DNA of 64,000 bases from Allacma fusca. Its lineage: Eukaryota > Arthropoda > Collembola > Symphypleona > Sminthuridae. Below are positions 38,601 to 52,348 of the stretch, in pieces; position 1 is the stretch's first letter; every line of letters starts with the position of its first letter. The notes under the pieces were generated by a model. That model was not told the DNA's origin. It saw only the letters and a program-made list of their open reading frames with translations, and searched no databases. Position numbers and translations under genes: made by a program. The DNA is taken from contig OX359249.1 in the NCBI GenBank assembly GCA_947179485.1, positions 39,728,250 through 39,792,249 of the forward strand, in the 5' to 3' direction.

Positions 38601-41003
38601 ACACGCGTCGGACTTCTGGGAAACTCTTCCCTTCCTAAGTTTATTTATTTGTCTTGCTCTGTGTGCAAAAAAAATATGTGGCTTGAAGCAAAACACTTTT
38701 AAAAATACGCATGCTATTAGACCCCAATGAAGGTTGGAACTAATGCTCACATCTTAAATTATCGTACGATAGATCTACATAAGCAGAACATTTTTTTTTC
38801 TCATGGTAATAGTCATGTCATGTCCTCTGGCTTTAAAATATTCATGCATACAAAGCGATAAAAAATAACAATGTGATCATTTATTAGCATCCCCATCAGT
38901 CACAACTTTCGTTGCAGACAACATTAGGAAGATGTTTTTGTGATGAGGGTAGATTTACGTAATGTATGTCAATAGCAGGTTCATGTGTTAATCTTTGTAT
39001 TACCCCTCAGCTTCTAACATGAACTAATTGAGTTCGGCATGAAAGGAGAACGTGCTGGTTGTAGTTTGTCTGCAATTCTGATTAAAACTTTTTCCGGGAA
39101 TTAAAGCATTGTAGTCAGATGTAGTAGTGAGAAATAAAAACCATCCCAACGAATTCTGATTATATGAAGTGTGAGGTTGTGACTTATGAGTAAGTTTGAT
39201 GGCCGCACTACTCATTTCTGCCAGCTAGCTTTCATTTTTGTTTTGTTTAGATTTTACTTGTGTACAGTAGTTCAGATGTGTGGATTTACAATAGTTTTTA
39301 TGTAGATATAGACAAAAACGACGGGAGCAGTAATTGCATTAACTCCTTTCAGGTTATTAATGATGCCTTATTTGTTTAGATGGTGTTAGCGAAACCGTAT
39401 TTAGCTTTGATGGTTGGGTGTATGCATAAGCACATGTAGTAGTACTGAATCCAAACCAGATTCTATTACTCAGCATTAAAAATTAAAATAACAATGACTG
39501 AAATTAAAATTTTAGTATCCTCACTCAGAAGTGTCCTTGCTCAGATTTGCAATTCTAGTAGGTTATGTACTCGGCTTTGATTCCACTCTTTGCTCTGACA
39601 ACCTACAACTTACAGCTGCTTCCAGAATATAATTAACCAAAGGATGTAATATTTTTACAGTATCTATTCTAGTCCATGATCTAAATATGTACGTTTCTTC
39701 ACATAACCGTCCCGTATTTTGTGAAAGTTGTTGTGTTTGTTTATAGAGGAGTGTTTGAAGCAGGGTCAGGTTCGGTTGTGAGGATTTTAAGGGAGTTCAA
39801 AATGATTGTGATATTGGATACTCACTCCAAGTTGATATAGTTTTAGCTTAATACGACTAATTAAAAATAAAACTGAAAGTGTTTTGAACCTCTTTTGCGA
39901 CTTTCCATAAATGACTGGTAGTTTAATTTTTGAATCTTTTCCTGTTAGATCCTTTTCCCTTTGTCTCTTTCATTTACTACTCAGCACAATAATGTTCATA
40001 ATGGGATTAAAGATTCATTTTAACTTCACTTGAGACTAGTACGAAGACAGTCAGTTAATTTTATGGGGCTGTTTTTCCTAGTTAGATTGTGTAATGTGGG
40101 ATATGAAAAGTAATGTTCCACCAGCTATTATAATTTATACAGGGGGCGTGATTCATTGTCTGTACTTAAAGTATTTAACAAATCCGGTGTTACAATGGGG
40201 GAAGGACCGGTTCGAGTATACTTTGTACTGATCCTATACTGGGCCAGAGGTTAATGTAGGTTACATTATCTTTATTTGATTAGTTAAATACTCGATAGTC
40301 AGTATTTTTACTGCTGGGTTTATGTCAACTTGGGGAAAAGTATCTGATTATCATTTCCATGGAATTTACTGTTGACGTGACGTAAAGTTATTACATTGCC
40401 TCGGACTAAGGATAAGAGTAATAATATTGGGATGAGTCACTTATGAGTTTTAAGGAATAGTGCGTCCGTTCCTGCCTTTGTAATCACAATTATCCAAACT
40501 CCCTCACATAGTTATATCTCATATGTAGCGTTTCCTTTACGCTTTATTTCTTACCGCATCTTTATCTAGGATGGGTCAGTCCGCTGTCCTATTGGAACTG
40601 TTGAACTGGATGCGTTTGCAGTGTGGTGAGAATGTATGCATTGATCACAGCTCGGCTGTTGACGTTTCTCGACGAATTTTGTTTTCCAAGAGTTTTCTCA
40701 CCATGGGTCGTCGGTTGCGGTATTCTGTACGCTTAGACGAATCCTGTAGTGTCAGCGCGAACTTGAGACCGCATTTAATATGGGAATTCCTGGAACAGAC
40801 ATTTGGACAACTTTGGTCCGTTGGTAGGGGAGTCTGAAATATTGACTTTGACTTGATCGAATAATCTGAATTGAAGAAGTTCTGACTGCCAAAAAAGGGT
40901 TTTGGTGTGAATCCTTTCTTTCACATTTTGAATATCTAAGAACCACACTCCCCTTTTTGTCACACGAAAAGAGGATCGAGACTAGAAATTTCCACGATGG
41001 AAG

Positions 41004-41046
<43 letters not shown>

Positions 41047-44000
41047 CCTGGAGAAAAGACCCGTAGTATAGATACATATGATGATGCTACCTGAAGATGA
41101 AGTCGGGATTTCAGCGAGATGCTTGACTTTTTCCTAAATTTACGTATATGTAGATGAGTCACTTCCTCAAAGTGACGCAGCTATCCGATTGTGTGTAGTA
41201 GTGTAGTAACCCTGATTTATATCAGTGAGCTCGGATGGGAAGCTTTACATCCCATCCATCAGTTCCTTAGAGTCAGGGTGTTTTACATAAGTAAATTTAA
41301 ATAGCCTTAATTTACATTTTCCTAAAGTGTATTTACCTAAGTCAGAGCAGATTAAGCGTAATCATTTCGACCGTCAAATCTATTACTTTCGCGTAGCAGA
41401 GGTGAGCGTGTTCTGTCTATCTTGCTGGTAATTTCGTACATTTTGTCAGCAAAATGAACATCCCGAGGTAGCTAATTATTAGTCCTATTCTGTCTTTGTG
41501 ACAATATTTGTGAACCAATATTTACAAGTTACTTATTCATTATTTCCAACTTTCTAATTAGTTTACTGTGTCAATAAAGTTGTAGTTGGTATAACGAATA
41601 AGCGACACCCCCGCAGCCCCACTCTACCATTGACTTTGTGTGACGACTCCGGATTAGATATACAAAATTTAGGAAATAACTGTAAGGCGTTCAAGGAAAA
41701 GTGTGTACTTTGGGAATTTTTACTGCAGTCTCTTTTTTTAAAAAAAAAAAATCTAGTTTGCATGAATTACAAACAATTTTCGGATATTTCCATTTCAAAG
41801 ATAGTGGGAAAATAAAATAGTCTGGCTATCAACGTATTCCTTAGTTTAAATATACACAGTCTCTTTATATTATTTAAATAATAAGACATAATAATTGTGT
41901 GAATGTAAAATCCCAGAGATACTCTTGGAAAACGCATGCTTTTGTACAGCACTTAGACCATTTTGCCTCTTCATCGACGATATCCTATACCTTTTGTTTT
42001 TACAACAATACAATTCGAGACCTTGTAGGAGAAAAAACTTTTGAACCGTCCAATTAAAATTTTTTGAACAAGCGTAGAATGTCGCATATAAACCCTAGAT
42101 GTGCAACTTGAGTTTAAATTTTAAAATTTCACAATAATTTTACAAATAAACATTCACAATTTTGAAAAATTCTGAATTTTTGAAAAATTAGAAAATTTAA
42201 GACTCATATATTAGATGCCCTACAACCACATTTTTGAAAAACTTCAGAAAAGTAGAAAGTATTTTAAAAATTTCAGTAACATCACATGACAGCCACAATG
42301 GTTGTCTTAGATGTAATATAGGTATAAAATTCAATATTTTGCATACTAGATTCGCTCTCCATGTAATCGCCCAGTGATTACAACATTCAGATTTTTCATA
42401 TATAATGACAAAGCCAATAGCTAGATCTGTTGATGTTAACTCTTTATACTTCATGTGCTAATTCACTTTAGCAAAAAGTATCGGCGATACCCGATATTAT
42501 CGCAAATATCGCAAAATTGCATTCTACCGATACCGATATTCCCGATACTGACAAACTGGCGATACTTGCCAACCCTAGTACGTACATATGTGCTCGAGAT
42601 TGTCGCTGTAAAGTAGAACTCATGGGATTTCGTGTTTATTGGGAAGGTCGAATTAACTGCATACACGGGACGGGTGGAATGAGACATGGACTGAACCTAT
42701 TATGTGATGGTGATGTTTACTACAACTACTACATGCTACCACCACTACTGCAGTGAAGTTTCGTTTTATAATTAGCTTGTGCATCGACACACACACAGTA
42801 CTATTCATTACACATGCCAATCGTAAGGATAACATTGTAAGCCACCTTTTCCTGTTCGGTAGTCTACACAGGTTTCCAACTTCCGTCCTCACCTTCAATC
42901 CAAATAACATATAGTGTATCTATCTATCTTGTATGTGTGTCTCTCTAGGCATGTCAGAGTCAACTAGTGTAATGTAATCTTTTTTTAGGATTTGGGGGCT
43001 AGGGACTATGTGCTCATTCCAATTAAAACGACCTACGTAATATTTGCCAAATTGTAAGACTTATGTCTCACCTGAAGATTTGGATTGTAATCCTGGTCCC
43101 CAGCCTTGTTTGCCCTCCTTATACTAACCATATAGTTAGTAGTATGGAAATTTTTGTTTCGTGTTTAGAGTTTGATTCTTAATTTACATAGGTAACGACA
43201 TCTTTCCACAGTCCATGTACGTAACCTTGTCTTTTTATAGCATCAAAGTAACTTTCTGCATCACGTAATGCTTCCTATGTGGTTACTGGACCATTTCTTT
43301 CCCCAATTATGTGTTTGCCCTCGTATAATTATGTGCATGCCACAAGCGTCAGTAACGAATTAATGTTTGAATTCGTTTCTTACTTAGAAGAATCCCACGA
43401 ATCAGGGTATATACAAATGGGGAACTCCTCGTTTTGATTTCGAGCTAGAAGGGATTATGGAGCTTGCAGATGCATCAGTTTGATGTAATTAAGCATTATT
43501 TTCATGTAAATTTAACTTTGACATTGAAGGCTGATATATAGCAGCATACGGATCTTGTTCCCCCACTCCATGAGGAGATGTAAAAGTCAAAATTGGGAAT
43601 GTATGTTCTGTGCTAGTTATATGTACTCTGACTGGATCATGCTTTTGGTTGCTTGGTAGTTGGTGTAGTGAATAAAAAAAATACAATATTTAAGTATGAA
43701 TTTTGTGACGTGATTTTAAAATCCGTGGGAGTCTCTACCTTTTGTCCTTGTGGAATGGGCCAGGAGAAAAAACTGAATTATATGTTTCTTCTTTGATCCT
43801 TTCGTGAAGAATTCAACTGGAATCCATCACTTGTCTACTTATGTGTAGCTTTTGTGTGGGTATCTAATGAATGCGTAATGTTGCCCTTTCGGTGTATCTT
43901 TTGTGTTTGTACATAGTATAGACTTTTGTAAAGTTTTTATTTGTATGAATGCATATTGCATTACCACACATACATACATAAATGCATACATCATTCTTAA

Positions 44001-47000
44001 ATGGAATCCACCAATAAGTTTTTCTGTAATTTATATAGGTTTGTGTGTGTGTGTGTGTGTGTGTGGGTTTGTGTTGAGATTTTGGCGTGTGTAGTAGTCA
44101 TTCATTGTTTGTTATATGGGAACCAATTCACATTAAAGTTTATACACTGAGGCTCTCAAAGTATAGAGTACTGCGGTACATTGCGAAAAACTGCAAGGAA
44201 TTTTGTTGGGTTAAGGTTTTCTTATGTATGTAGATACAATGTGTAGGACCTTCGCTACCACATGCCATGATGTTACTATTACTTGATATGTACCTGCGTC
44301 TCAGCTGTATGGATAGCTTTTTACTTTCTACCACTACGGCGTCCAGAATTAATTTAGTAATGGGTAATGCTTTACTTACACTGAAAGTATTGCAGGTAAG
44401 ATCAAAAATATCATGAGAAATAGCTTTCCGTGTAAGGAACACATTTCCTCAAGTTTCGAATTTTTTTTTCCCTGCATTGCCCTTTCGTTTTATCATCATC
44501 GCTTGTATGACTGTATGAGAGAGAATTCATAGATTACGTGAACCATAAGTTTGGGAAAAAGAGAAAGGTATCCGTTAAAATCCGCAATTTCTCGGAAGCT
44601 TCTTACTACAGGGAAAGGGAAGGAGAAGACGTGAGAACATCCTAGCTATTTCACGTGGGGAAGTTACTGGTTCTCGTATCATCATCTCCGCATACAGATC
44701 TTATTCTTCGGATTTAATACGATGTGTGTACGATCATTGGTAGGGGTGTGGAAGACCGTGTGAGGTGGAAACTTGGAGTGTAACATGCATGGGTTGAAGA
44801 GAGTAGTTCCTTGTTATTGCCCGTCGTCAAATGTGGATGTCGGAGTGGTATGAAATAAGTAAGGGAATTTTGTGAATAATTCTTTATTCTCAGGGCTTTA
44901 CTTTTTAGTCGTTTTAAATTGGGTTTTTGTTTTCCCATGGCATTGCATTAGATTGCATTGCTATTCATAAGCGTGAAATAATTTTCCTCTCTGCTGATGT
45001 CATTGCAAGAAGTTAGCATGAGTTAAAGTGCTCTTTGAGGGAATAAATAGATATATTGAGACTTGAGATGTGCTCTTCCTCTAGTCTCTTTGGTTGGACG
45101 TCAGCATCTATCTATACTGCCTCAGTACAGTCTCATCCTCTTAAAGCGTATGACTCTTCCTAACTTCTCAAGTTTGCTCAACTTTTAGTGATGGATTATC
45201 TGTGTAAGCATTAGGGCCGTTGTACTGTGTGCAAGCTGCAAGCTGGTGGTGCTCTGCAGTCGACTTGTTTTGCGAATAGTTTTTTTTTCTTCTCCTCCTT
45301 TCAACACACACCGTGTACTCGTAGTCTTTAGTTACATATGAGTGCAGATTCCCTGTACTGTATACTACCTTTATAAAGCGTGTCTCTCAGTGTCTCCCAT
45401 ATATTTCTCACCTTCGGAGTCCCTGTAGTTAAAAATATTTTACTTGGTTTGCTCTCTAGACCCCCACTTAAGGAAAAGAGCGGAGTAGTACTTGTACTTA
45501 TACTTACTTACATATATGTACATATATGTGTATCTATCTGTGGATACTAAATCCCGTTTTTTTTTCTTTCATGTGTGAAGTTTTCATCCAGCTCCTATAA
45601 CAACTCAAGAAATTCATATAATATGAAAGTAGCTACTATTTGAGAAAACTCCTACAGTGAGTTTAGTGGGTATCATCTGTCTGGTCCCATCCTCGCAATT
45701 TTATTCGACACGTATCCGTCAAGACACAAATTTTTGTGTACTCGGGGTACTTCTGAATTGCTTGTGTGTATCCTCTTCCTACTCTATTGTCACTGGATAG
45801 CAAGGCTGTGGAGCGTTGATTCATTTCATACTGGCATTTTGAGAAAGTTTCGTCATTTTTACTACCCGAGGTTTACGGAAATGGAACAGACATTGCATGA
45901 CATGATTGAGGTTAATCACAATCTACGCTCTGTTACATACCATTCTGTGGAAGTTTCATCCGCACGTGTAAATGTGCCTGGACTGTATGATATCTATAGG
46001 AGGTAAGGAGGCCCCGAAGGTGCTCATATGTATTCATACCAAATTACAATGCACTTACGGGTCAATTTTTTGGAGAGAAGAAGAGCTAGGGGAAATCGTT
46101 GGTATTTAAGAAGTTGATGATTTATATTGATTTATTGAATTGTAGTTCTAGTATGGAATGCATGCGCATTTTAGACTACAGATAATAAATGTACATATAG
46201 AAGAGTCCATCCAAAATCAATATTATTTTTACAATCACTTCTCGCTGGCATCAAGTCATGCCACACGGTGTCCTTGATGTGTATATAGATACATACAGAC
46301 AGACGTACCTGAAATCCTAGCCGGGTGCCAGGGTTGGACTCACAATTAGAGCTGTACTCATTCATCGCTTTTTAAATGTTGAGTTACCTTCTACATTTTC
46401 TATTAATGAAGGAGGAAAGAAGTCATCTATCTGCAAGGGCTGTAGCGGTCGTAGTAGGTTTCGTCGGCATTTGTACGATGTCCGCATTTTACTGCAACTC
46501 GTCTTGTTTCAACGTCTGCGTAAAATTTGAAGTTAAGTCTACTCTCTCTCTCTCTCACTCTATCTCTCTCTCTCTCTCTCTTTCTCTCTTTCTCTCTCCA
46601 GTCTTTGCAAAGTGTTTCTATTTTTGTCGAGATGTATATAAGGTCCGGGAGGGCTTCATATCATGAAAAGATTTTAGTGAAAGTGTGGGGATGGGATGTA
46701 TAATAGTGTGTTCACAATGTCGGAGTTTGTAGGGATCCCCATCCAATAAAGGATATGATGCGTTGTTTTATTTCCGTTCTTCCAGCAGGAACTATCCCGG
46801 TTTTCAGAAAGATGAATGTCTCCATACTTGACAGATTATATTAGCTGTCTAGTAGTACTGATTCGTATCGTTTTTGGTAGTTGAAGTCTGTTTAAAGTTT
46901 GGGTTTGTTTATAATGTGAGCATACCCCGAAACCGAGGCTGTCCACAGGGGGGTCTCAATATACCAAAAGGAGTCGCCGTATGGGGGGGTGTCAAAATAT

Positions 47001-50000
47001 AGTACGGTCAGGCCATTATTATATAAATCTGCCAGATCCGGGTCTAGAAAAAGTTCCCTAACCTGCGAACCCGGTTAGTCGGGGAAGTGACCCGTCAAAG
47101 TCGGAGATTTTAGATATCGGGGAAGTAGGCAAATTTTTGAAATTTGGCTGTTGTGTTTGCCGGGAAAAATCGACGCAGTCGGAAAATTTCGGAAAATGTG
47201 GCTAACGGGGTCGTCGGGAAAACACGATGAAGTCGGTTTTTGTTGGAATTTTCCCTGGCGGGGTTGCCGGGAAAACTCGACGAAGTCGGAATTTTTTTGG
47301 AAATCTGGCGGGCCGGGTCGCAGGGAAAACTCGACGAAGTCGGACTTTTTTTGGAATTTACCCCGGTGGGGTCGCAGGGAAAACTCGACGAAGTCGGACT
47401 TTTTTTGGAATTCACCCCGGTGGGGTCGCAGGGAAAACTCGACGAAGTCGGACTTTTTTTGGAATTTACCCCGGTGGGGTCGCAGGGAAAACTCGACGAA
47501 GTCGGAAATTGTTTGAAAATCTGGCGGGCCGGGCCGAAGGGAAAACTCGACGAAGTCGGACTTTTTTTGGAATTTACCCTGGTGGGGTCGCAGGGAAAAT
47601 TCGACGAAGTCGGAAAAATTTTGAAATTGGTAGTCGGCAAATTTCGTGTTTGAGTCGGGGAAGTACCAATTATGGTTAGTCGGGTATTTGGAACTTTTTC
47701 CAGACTCGCCAGATCCTGACGAGAAAAATACTAGGCTCCCTAATTTTCATAGCAAGATTTATTCTTGTATTTAAAATATCTTATCTAACCTCACATTTGG
47801 AAGTTTTAAATCGAATGTAGAATTATTAATAATTTTAAGTCACTTCTTTTGAAAATAACTGCATAACCTGCTAAACTTAACCGTTTAACAAGGTCACGTC
47901 CTGACACCCTAGGTCAACTGGGGTCTGCCCGGACACCCTAGGATACATGGGGTCTGTTCGAATGTACGCGTCAGATCTTTTTAGACTCCTGGAGAAGTTG
48001 TAACATTGAGACCCCGGTCAACTGGTGTGTCAACTGGCTCTGAGATAGCTGGGGTCTGTCCGGGCACTCTGGGTCAGCTAGTGTCTGTCCGGAGACCCTG
48101 TGAGATGTAGGATCATATTCAGACACTCTGGGTATTTTGGATCTGTCCAGGCACCCTGGGTCAGCTGGGGTCTCTTTCGGGACACCCCAGGTCCCTGTCC
48201 GGACACCCAGTGTCAACTGGGGTCTGTCCGGACACCCCAGGGTCAACGGCGTCTGTCCGGACACTCCAAGAGAGCTGGTGTCTCTTTCGGGACACCCAAG
48301 GTCCTTCCCCGGACATCGTGGGAAAGCTGGGGTCGTTCGGGACACTCTGGGTCTGAAATGAGACCCTTGTCCGGACACCCTGGAAAAGCTGGGGTCTTTC
48401 GGGACACCCGTAGTCAGAAATGAGACCCATGTCCGGCCGGAGGCCGGACATGGGTCTCATTTCTGAACCGCTTCCCAGGGGGGTCTCGATTTGTTCTGGC
48501 AATACAGGGTTTCGGCCTATGAATGTGAGCATTTATTGCTTCTAAAAGTAAGCGTTCAACTTACGCGCTAATTTAGAAATATCTATACATATGTACATAC
48601 TCCAGTCAGAAACTTTGTTTAGTCTTCGGAATGAAATACTAGGGCAATTCGCTATGGATGATTGAAGTAATTGCGTGTTAGGAATGGAAATATGTGCATG
48701 CTTGAGACGAGATGATGATAACAGCCTAAGAGAATCCTGTTCATAGTTTCAGTTTGAGAATGAATAAAGTTTAAATTAGCCCGGTATCATACGTGAAACA
48801 TTTTTGGGGGGCGAGGCTGACAAACAGTAAATTAGTTGAATATTACTTATATCTTTTGTATCCTCATAACTAACGTAGATATTTATAGATACGCATGTAT
48901 CTACATATGTAGATACCATTTAGTAAGGTTCTCTTCCTATGGTCTTCTCACCTCTGGGACGGTATTGGGACGGTATTTGAGTACTCTCAATCTCGTGTAT
49001 TATCATTAATAGACTGGGTGTTGTCACATGACTGTTTGTTTTCAGACCAAGTCAAGTAATAGTTTTTCTTTGGAGATTTACGCTGTCAAGGAAATCCTCC
49101 TTAGGGATGCTGTTTATGAAATAATTATTTTGAGTAATTATAGTTACATTTTGAAACACAGTTGGAATGGAAAATTCTAAGGTTGTAGAGTCCATCGTCC
49201 ATTCGTAGGGTTTCCGTTTCCTCTCACTGTCAATTATTCTTAGTGTTTATCAGTATCAGTGGTGCTGGTTAGGTGTAAAATATGGAATCGAATGGAGATT
49301 TTGCATCTTGGAAGTGAACGAAATGTTATCCTTTAGTGCTTACGACTACACTAATTACATGTTACTTATCTATATCCTTGACGAAGCAGATGTACCTCAT
49401 CAGTCAGTTCTCAGAAATCAATGAGTTTGTCTTTTCTCGTATATATTATCAGTGATGCTATTTTTATCTTTACGCGAAGGCTAACATTGTCTATACACTC
49501 TCGTGAAATTTCTCGTACTGAATTTTATGATTTGAGTTAAAGTATAATATTTGTGTACAATGTATGAGCTCGGAGTTACTGCGGTGCTATGTGATGCCGT
49601 TGACAACACGCATATTTGCACCATTGAGGTGCTTGTGGTATATAAACATGTACAGGATGACTCAAAAGCATTGGTCCCTCCCCTGGGGCTCACATAAGGT
49701 AGTGAAACACGCAATGTTTATTTTCCCGTAGTTTGTAGCATACACTTACATATGTACTTATCTAGATTTTTTAACATGGGTTTTTGTATTAACTTAGGCT
49801 CATATTTACGGTCTCTCAGGAGTGTTCAGAAATGTGAAGCAAAGTCGGAATCTTATAAGGATTAATTACTTCAGGTCTCCATATTTTTACCGGTCATGGG
49901 CACAATTCTCAACGTAGGGACCTATCAGATTACTCTTTGGAAAATGTCTACAACGACCGAACCTCGAAAGTTATTTTCAAAAGAATTTTGGTGGGGATAA

Positions 50001-52279
50001 AAAATTTCTATAAATTTGAAAAAATCCTTAAAAAATCTGACTTTGGCTCATTGTTTGCGTTTGTACATAATCCCTGTAAAAATTGACTAAGGTCACTGCA
50101 ACAAATGTGAACAAATCTGGTTATAAATTTGCTACATACATATCTAATTATGTACTACGAAAATCAAATATTTTGATGAGTCCCTAATGTGGGTAGGATA
50201 TTAGGGGGGGGGGCAAAGGTACCCTGTGCTCCAGCACATACTAGTAAATGTGCCTGGAAGGGATTTAAATCCGTCAGTTTTACTTTGTAGGCCTATTAAT
50301 TATTGTACTGTGACATGCGACAGTTTTATGCTCATTTGATACCACAGGGCGATTGATGTCACTATAATAATTGTTGGGATATAAAGTTGCACTGGCACTA
50401 GTACGGGCTGGCAGTAGTACATGTTTGGAAATTCCGAGTGTCGCGTAGGAATCTGAATGTCGATACGGGGTTCCGGAGAGATATCGGAATAATTTAATGG
50501 TGAGTTGGAGCTTGGAAGAGGAGATTTATCTCTAATGGCAGTGACTAATCGGTATGACAACAAAAGACTATATAGTGGTGTCAGTACATACATACTTGTC
50601 TAATGAAAGCCGTGTCGTAATCCGCACGGGTTATTACTATATTGTATATAAATTTAAAAGAGTGTACGTACATATACTTATATAGATAGAGATAGTCATA
50701 CTGTGAACTCTAACTTATTAGTAAGTCAACTAATGGATGTTTATTGATACTAAACAATTATGAGAGCATTCTCAGCTTCTCGACTGTCCTACTCGGTTAA
50801 CCTACCCGTAATTACATACGAACTAACTTTCGCTTGGCTTTTCTGTTACTTTAAATGAACGGAATGAAGCGTGTGGCTTGGTCATATCTACAATAATTGC
50901 ATAGGAATTACAAACTTCAAGTATTGCAAATATATTGATGTCATCATGCATTCAGTAGATGTTACATATATGACCTCTGATGAGAACTCTGGGGGTATTT
51001 AACTCAATAGTATCTGAATGAATAATCGGGTCGAATCTCATTCTCCCTTCCTTATGCTATTTAGTATCATCATTTGTAAATGAACAAATTTCATACTATT
51101 TCTGCAGGAGCGCTTTTCATGAAGACTTAAATTACTGGAAATTATTCATACTCACGCTACAATGATCCGATGATAGATGTATATGTCCAAATTATTGGAT
51201 TTTGAACTCCCCAACCATCCCCACCCCTCCCCCTTCTCTTCTGAATGGCTGGGCAAAGTGGTCGCCAATCTGTGTATCATATTCTGGAAGATAAGGAGTA
51301 ATAATTCCAACATTTACGTATACTTTTATATATGTAGATATTATGTGCTCTATGAAATTTTAAAGGTAGACGTAATCGTTTCGTATCCGTATCTACAGAT
51401 ACAGATACACGGAAGCTTTTGACGAGAGCCATACAATTTTATCCTTACTTCCTTGAGTATTCGTACACCTACTTTTCCTCATATACAGTATCTGTGTATT
51501 TTGGGGGTGAATATATGGATCTGCGGTATGTAGTAGATGGTAAATAAATGGAATTATATTCAGCATTACTTTATGCCATGGAAGCGGGAATTATTGAAGG
51601 TTTTTAATACTGTATCACTTCAGAAGAGTATCGTATCTACTACGTGTAGGTAAAATATGCACACAACGGACGGACGGGCTCCAACACCATGCCATGTTAT
51701 TGATACAAATAGCTGCCTTTTAGCAGTCCTAGAATTATGTTGTCAAATTTAATACTCCTTTTCATGTCATCTTCAGATACATGTTCTGATTTGGATGCTG
51801 AGCTCTCCCAACAGCTCCAACCGTCAATTGTCAAAGAATGCCGTACTGAGTATCTATAAAAGTATTCCTGCCGTTGTTGTCTCTATTGGGTTTTAATTTT
51901 ACGAAACGGGAACCTCAACATGGCTCTTATCTCTTGTCTTCTTCTTCTTTCAATAAAGACGGGAGTCCAACGGAGGAAATTTGTATTCTCGTTGTCTACA
52001 AATTTTATGTATTTTGTTGGGCTTGCAGTGAATTCGGGTCAATAACTTACTAAATTTTTGGTAGTGTCGCCGTTACGTTCGTGCGGAACTTAAAAATCTT
52101 GTTATATTGGATGTAGGATAGGTATTACATGACTAGGTATTTCTCCATGTGTAGGCAAGGACGTGTTAGGGTGTGTAAAGAAGTGGAGGAATGAATATCC
52201 CCAGACTCGTAGCGATCGATTCTAAAAATGAGATTTCGTTTTGCCATTACGTGAAGAGTTATAGGGACCAGTAGTGGAA

Positions 52280-52348
<69 letters not shown>

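Larger units (their letters stand above)
42581..46913 (+). other. Egghead intron 2, middle part
   Basis: No gene was recognised. It includes a GT microsatellite and a CT microsatellite (separate entries) and many TACATATGTA-type words. Open frames such as 44442-44140 on the minus strand lack signatures. Confidence 0.45.
46922..48521. mobile_element. hAT-type MITE with about 30-bp internal array (TSD AATGTGAG)
   Basis: Inverted ends CATACCCCGAAACC and CATAGGCCGAAACC are flanked by AATGTGAG at 46914-46921 and 48522-48529. The subterminal block CAGGGGGGTCTC occurs near both ends in the same orientation. A second MITE is inserted at 47039-47708. The 100-codon-plus frames on both strands at 47971-48532 come from the tandem array. 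Confidence 0.82.

Noticed and set aside
40571-40837. 88-codon plus-strand frame in the egghead intron, considered as a nested gene
   Set aside because: Composition is slightly coding-like, but no homologue is recognised, no splice sites pair and no matching neighbours exist.
47971-48532. Several 107-135-codon frames rich in PGC, SGQ and GHP words on both strands
   Set aside because: They are translations of the degenerate 30-bp array, open on both strands at once, with no start context or splice support.
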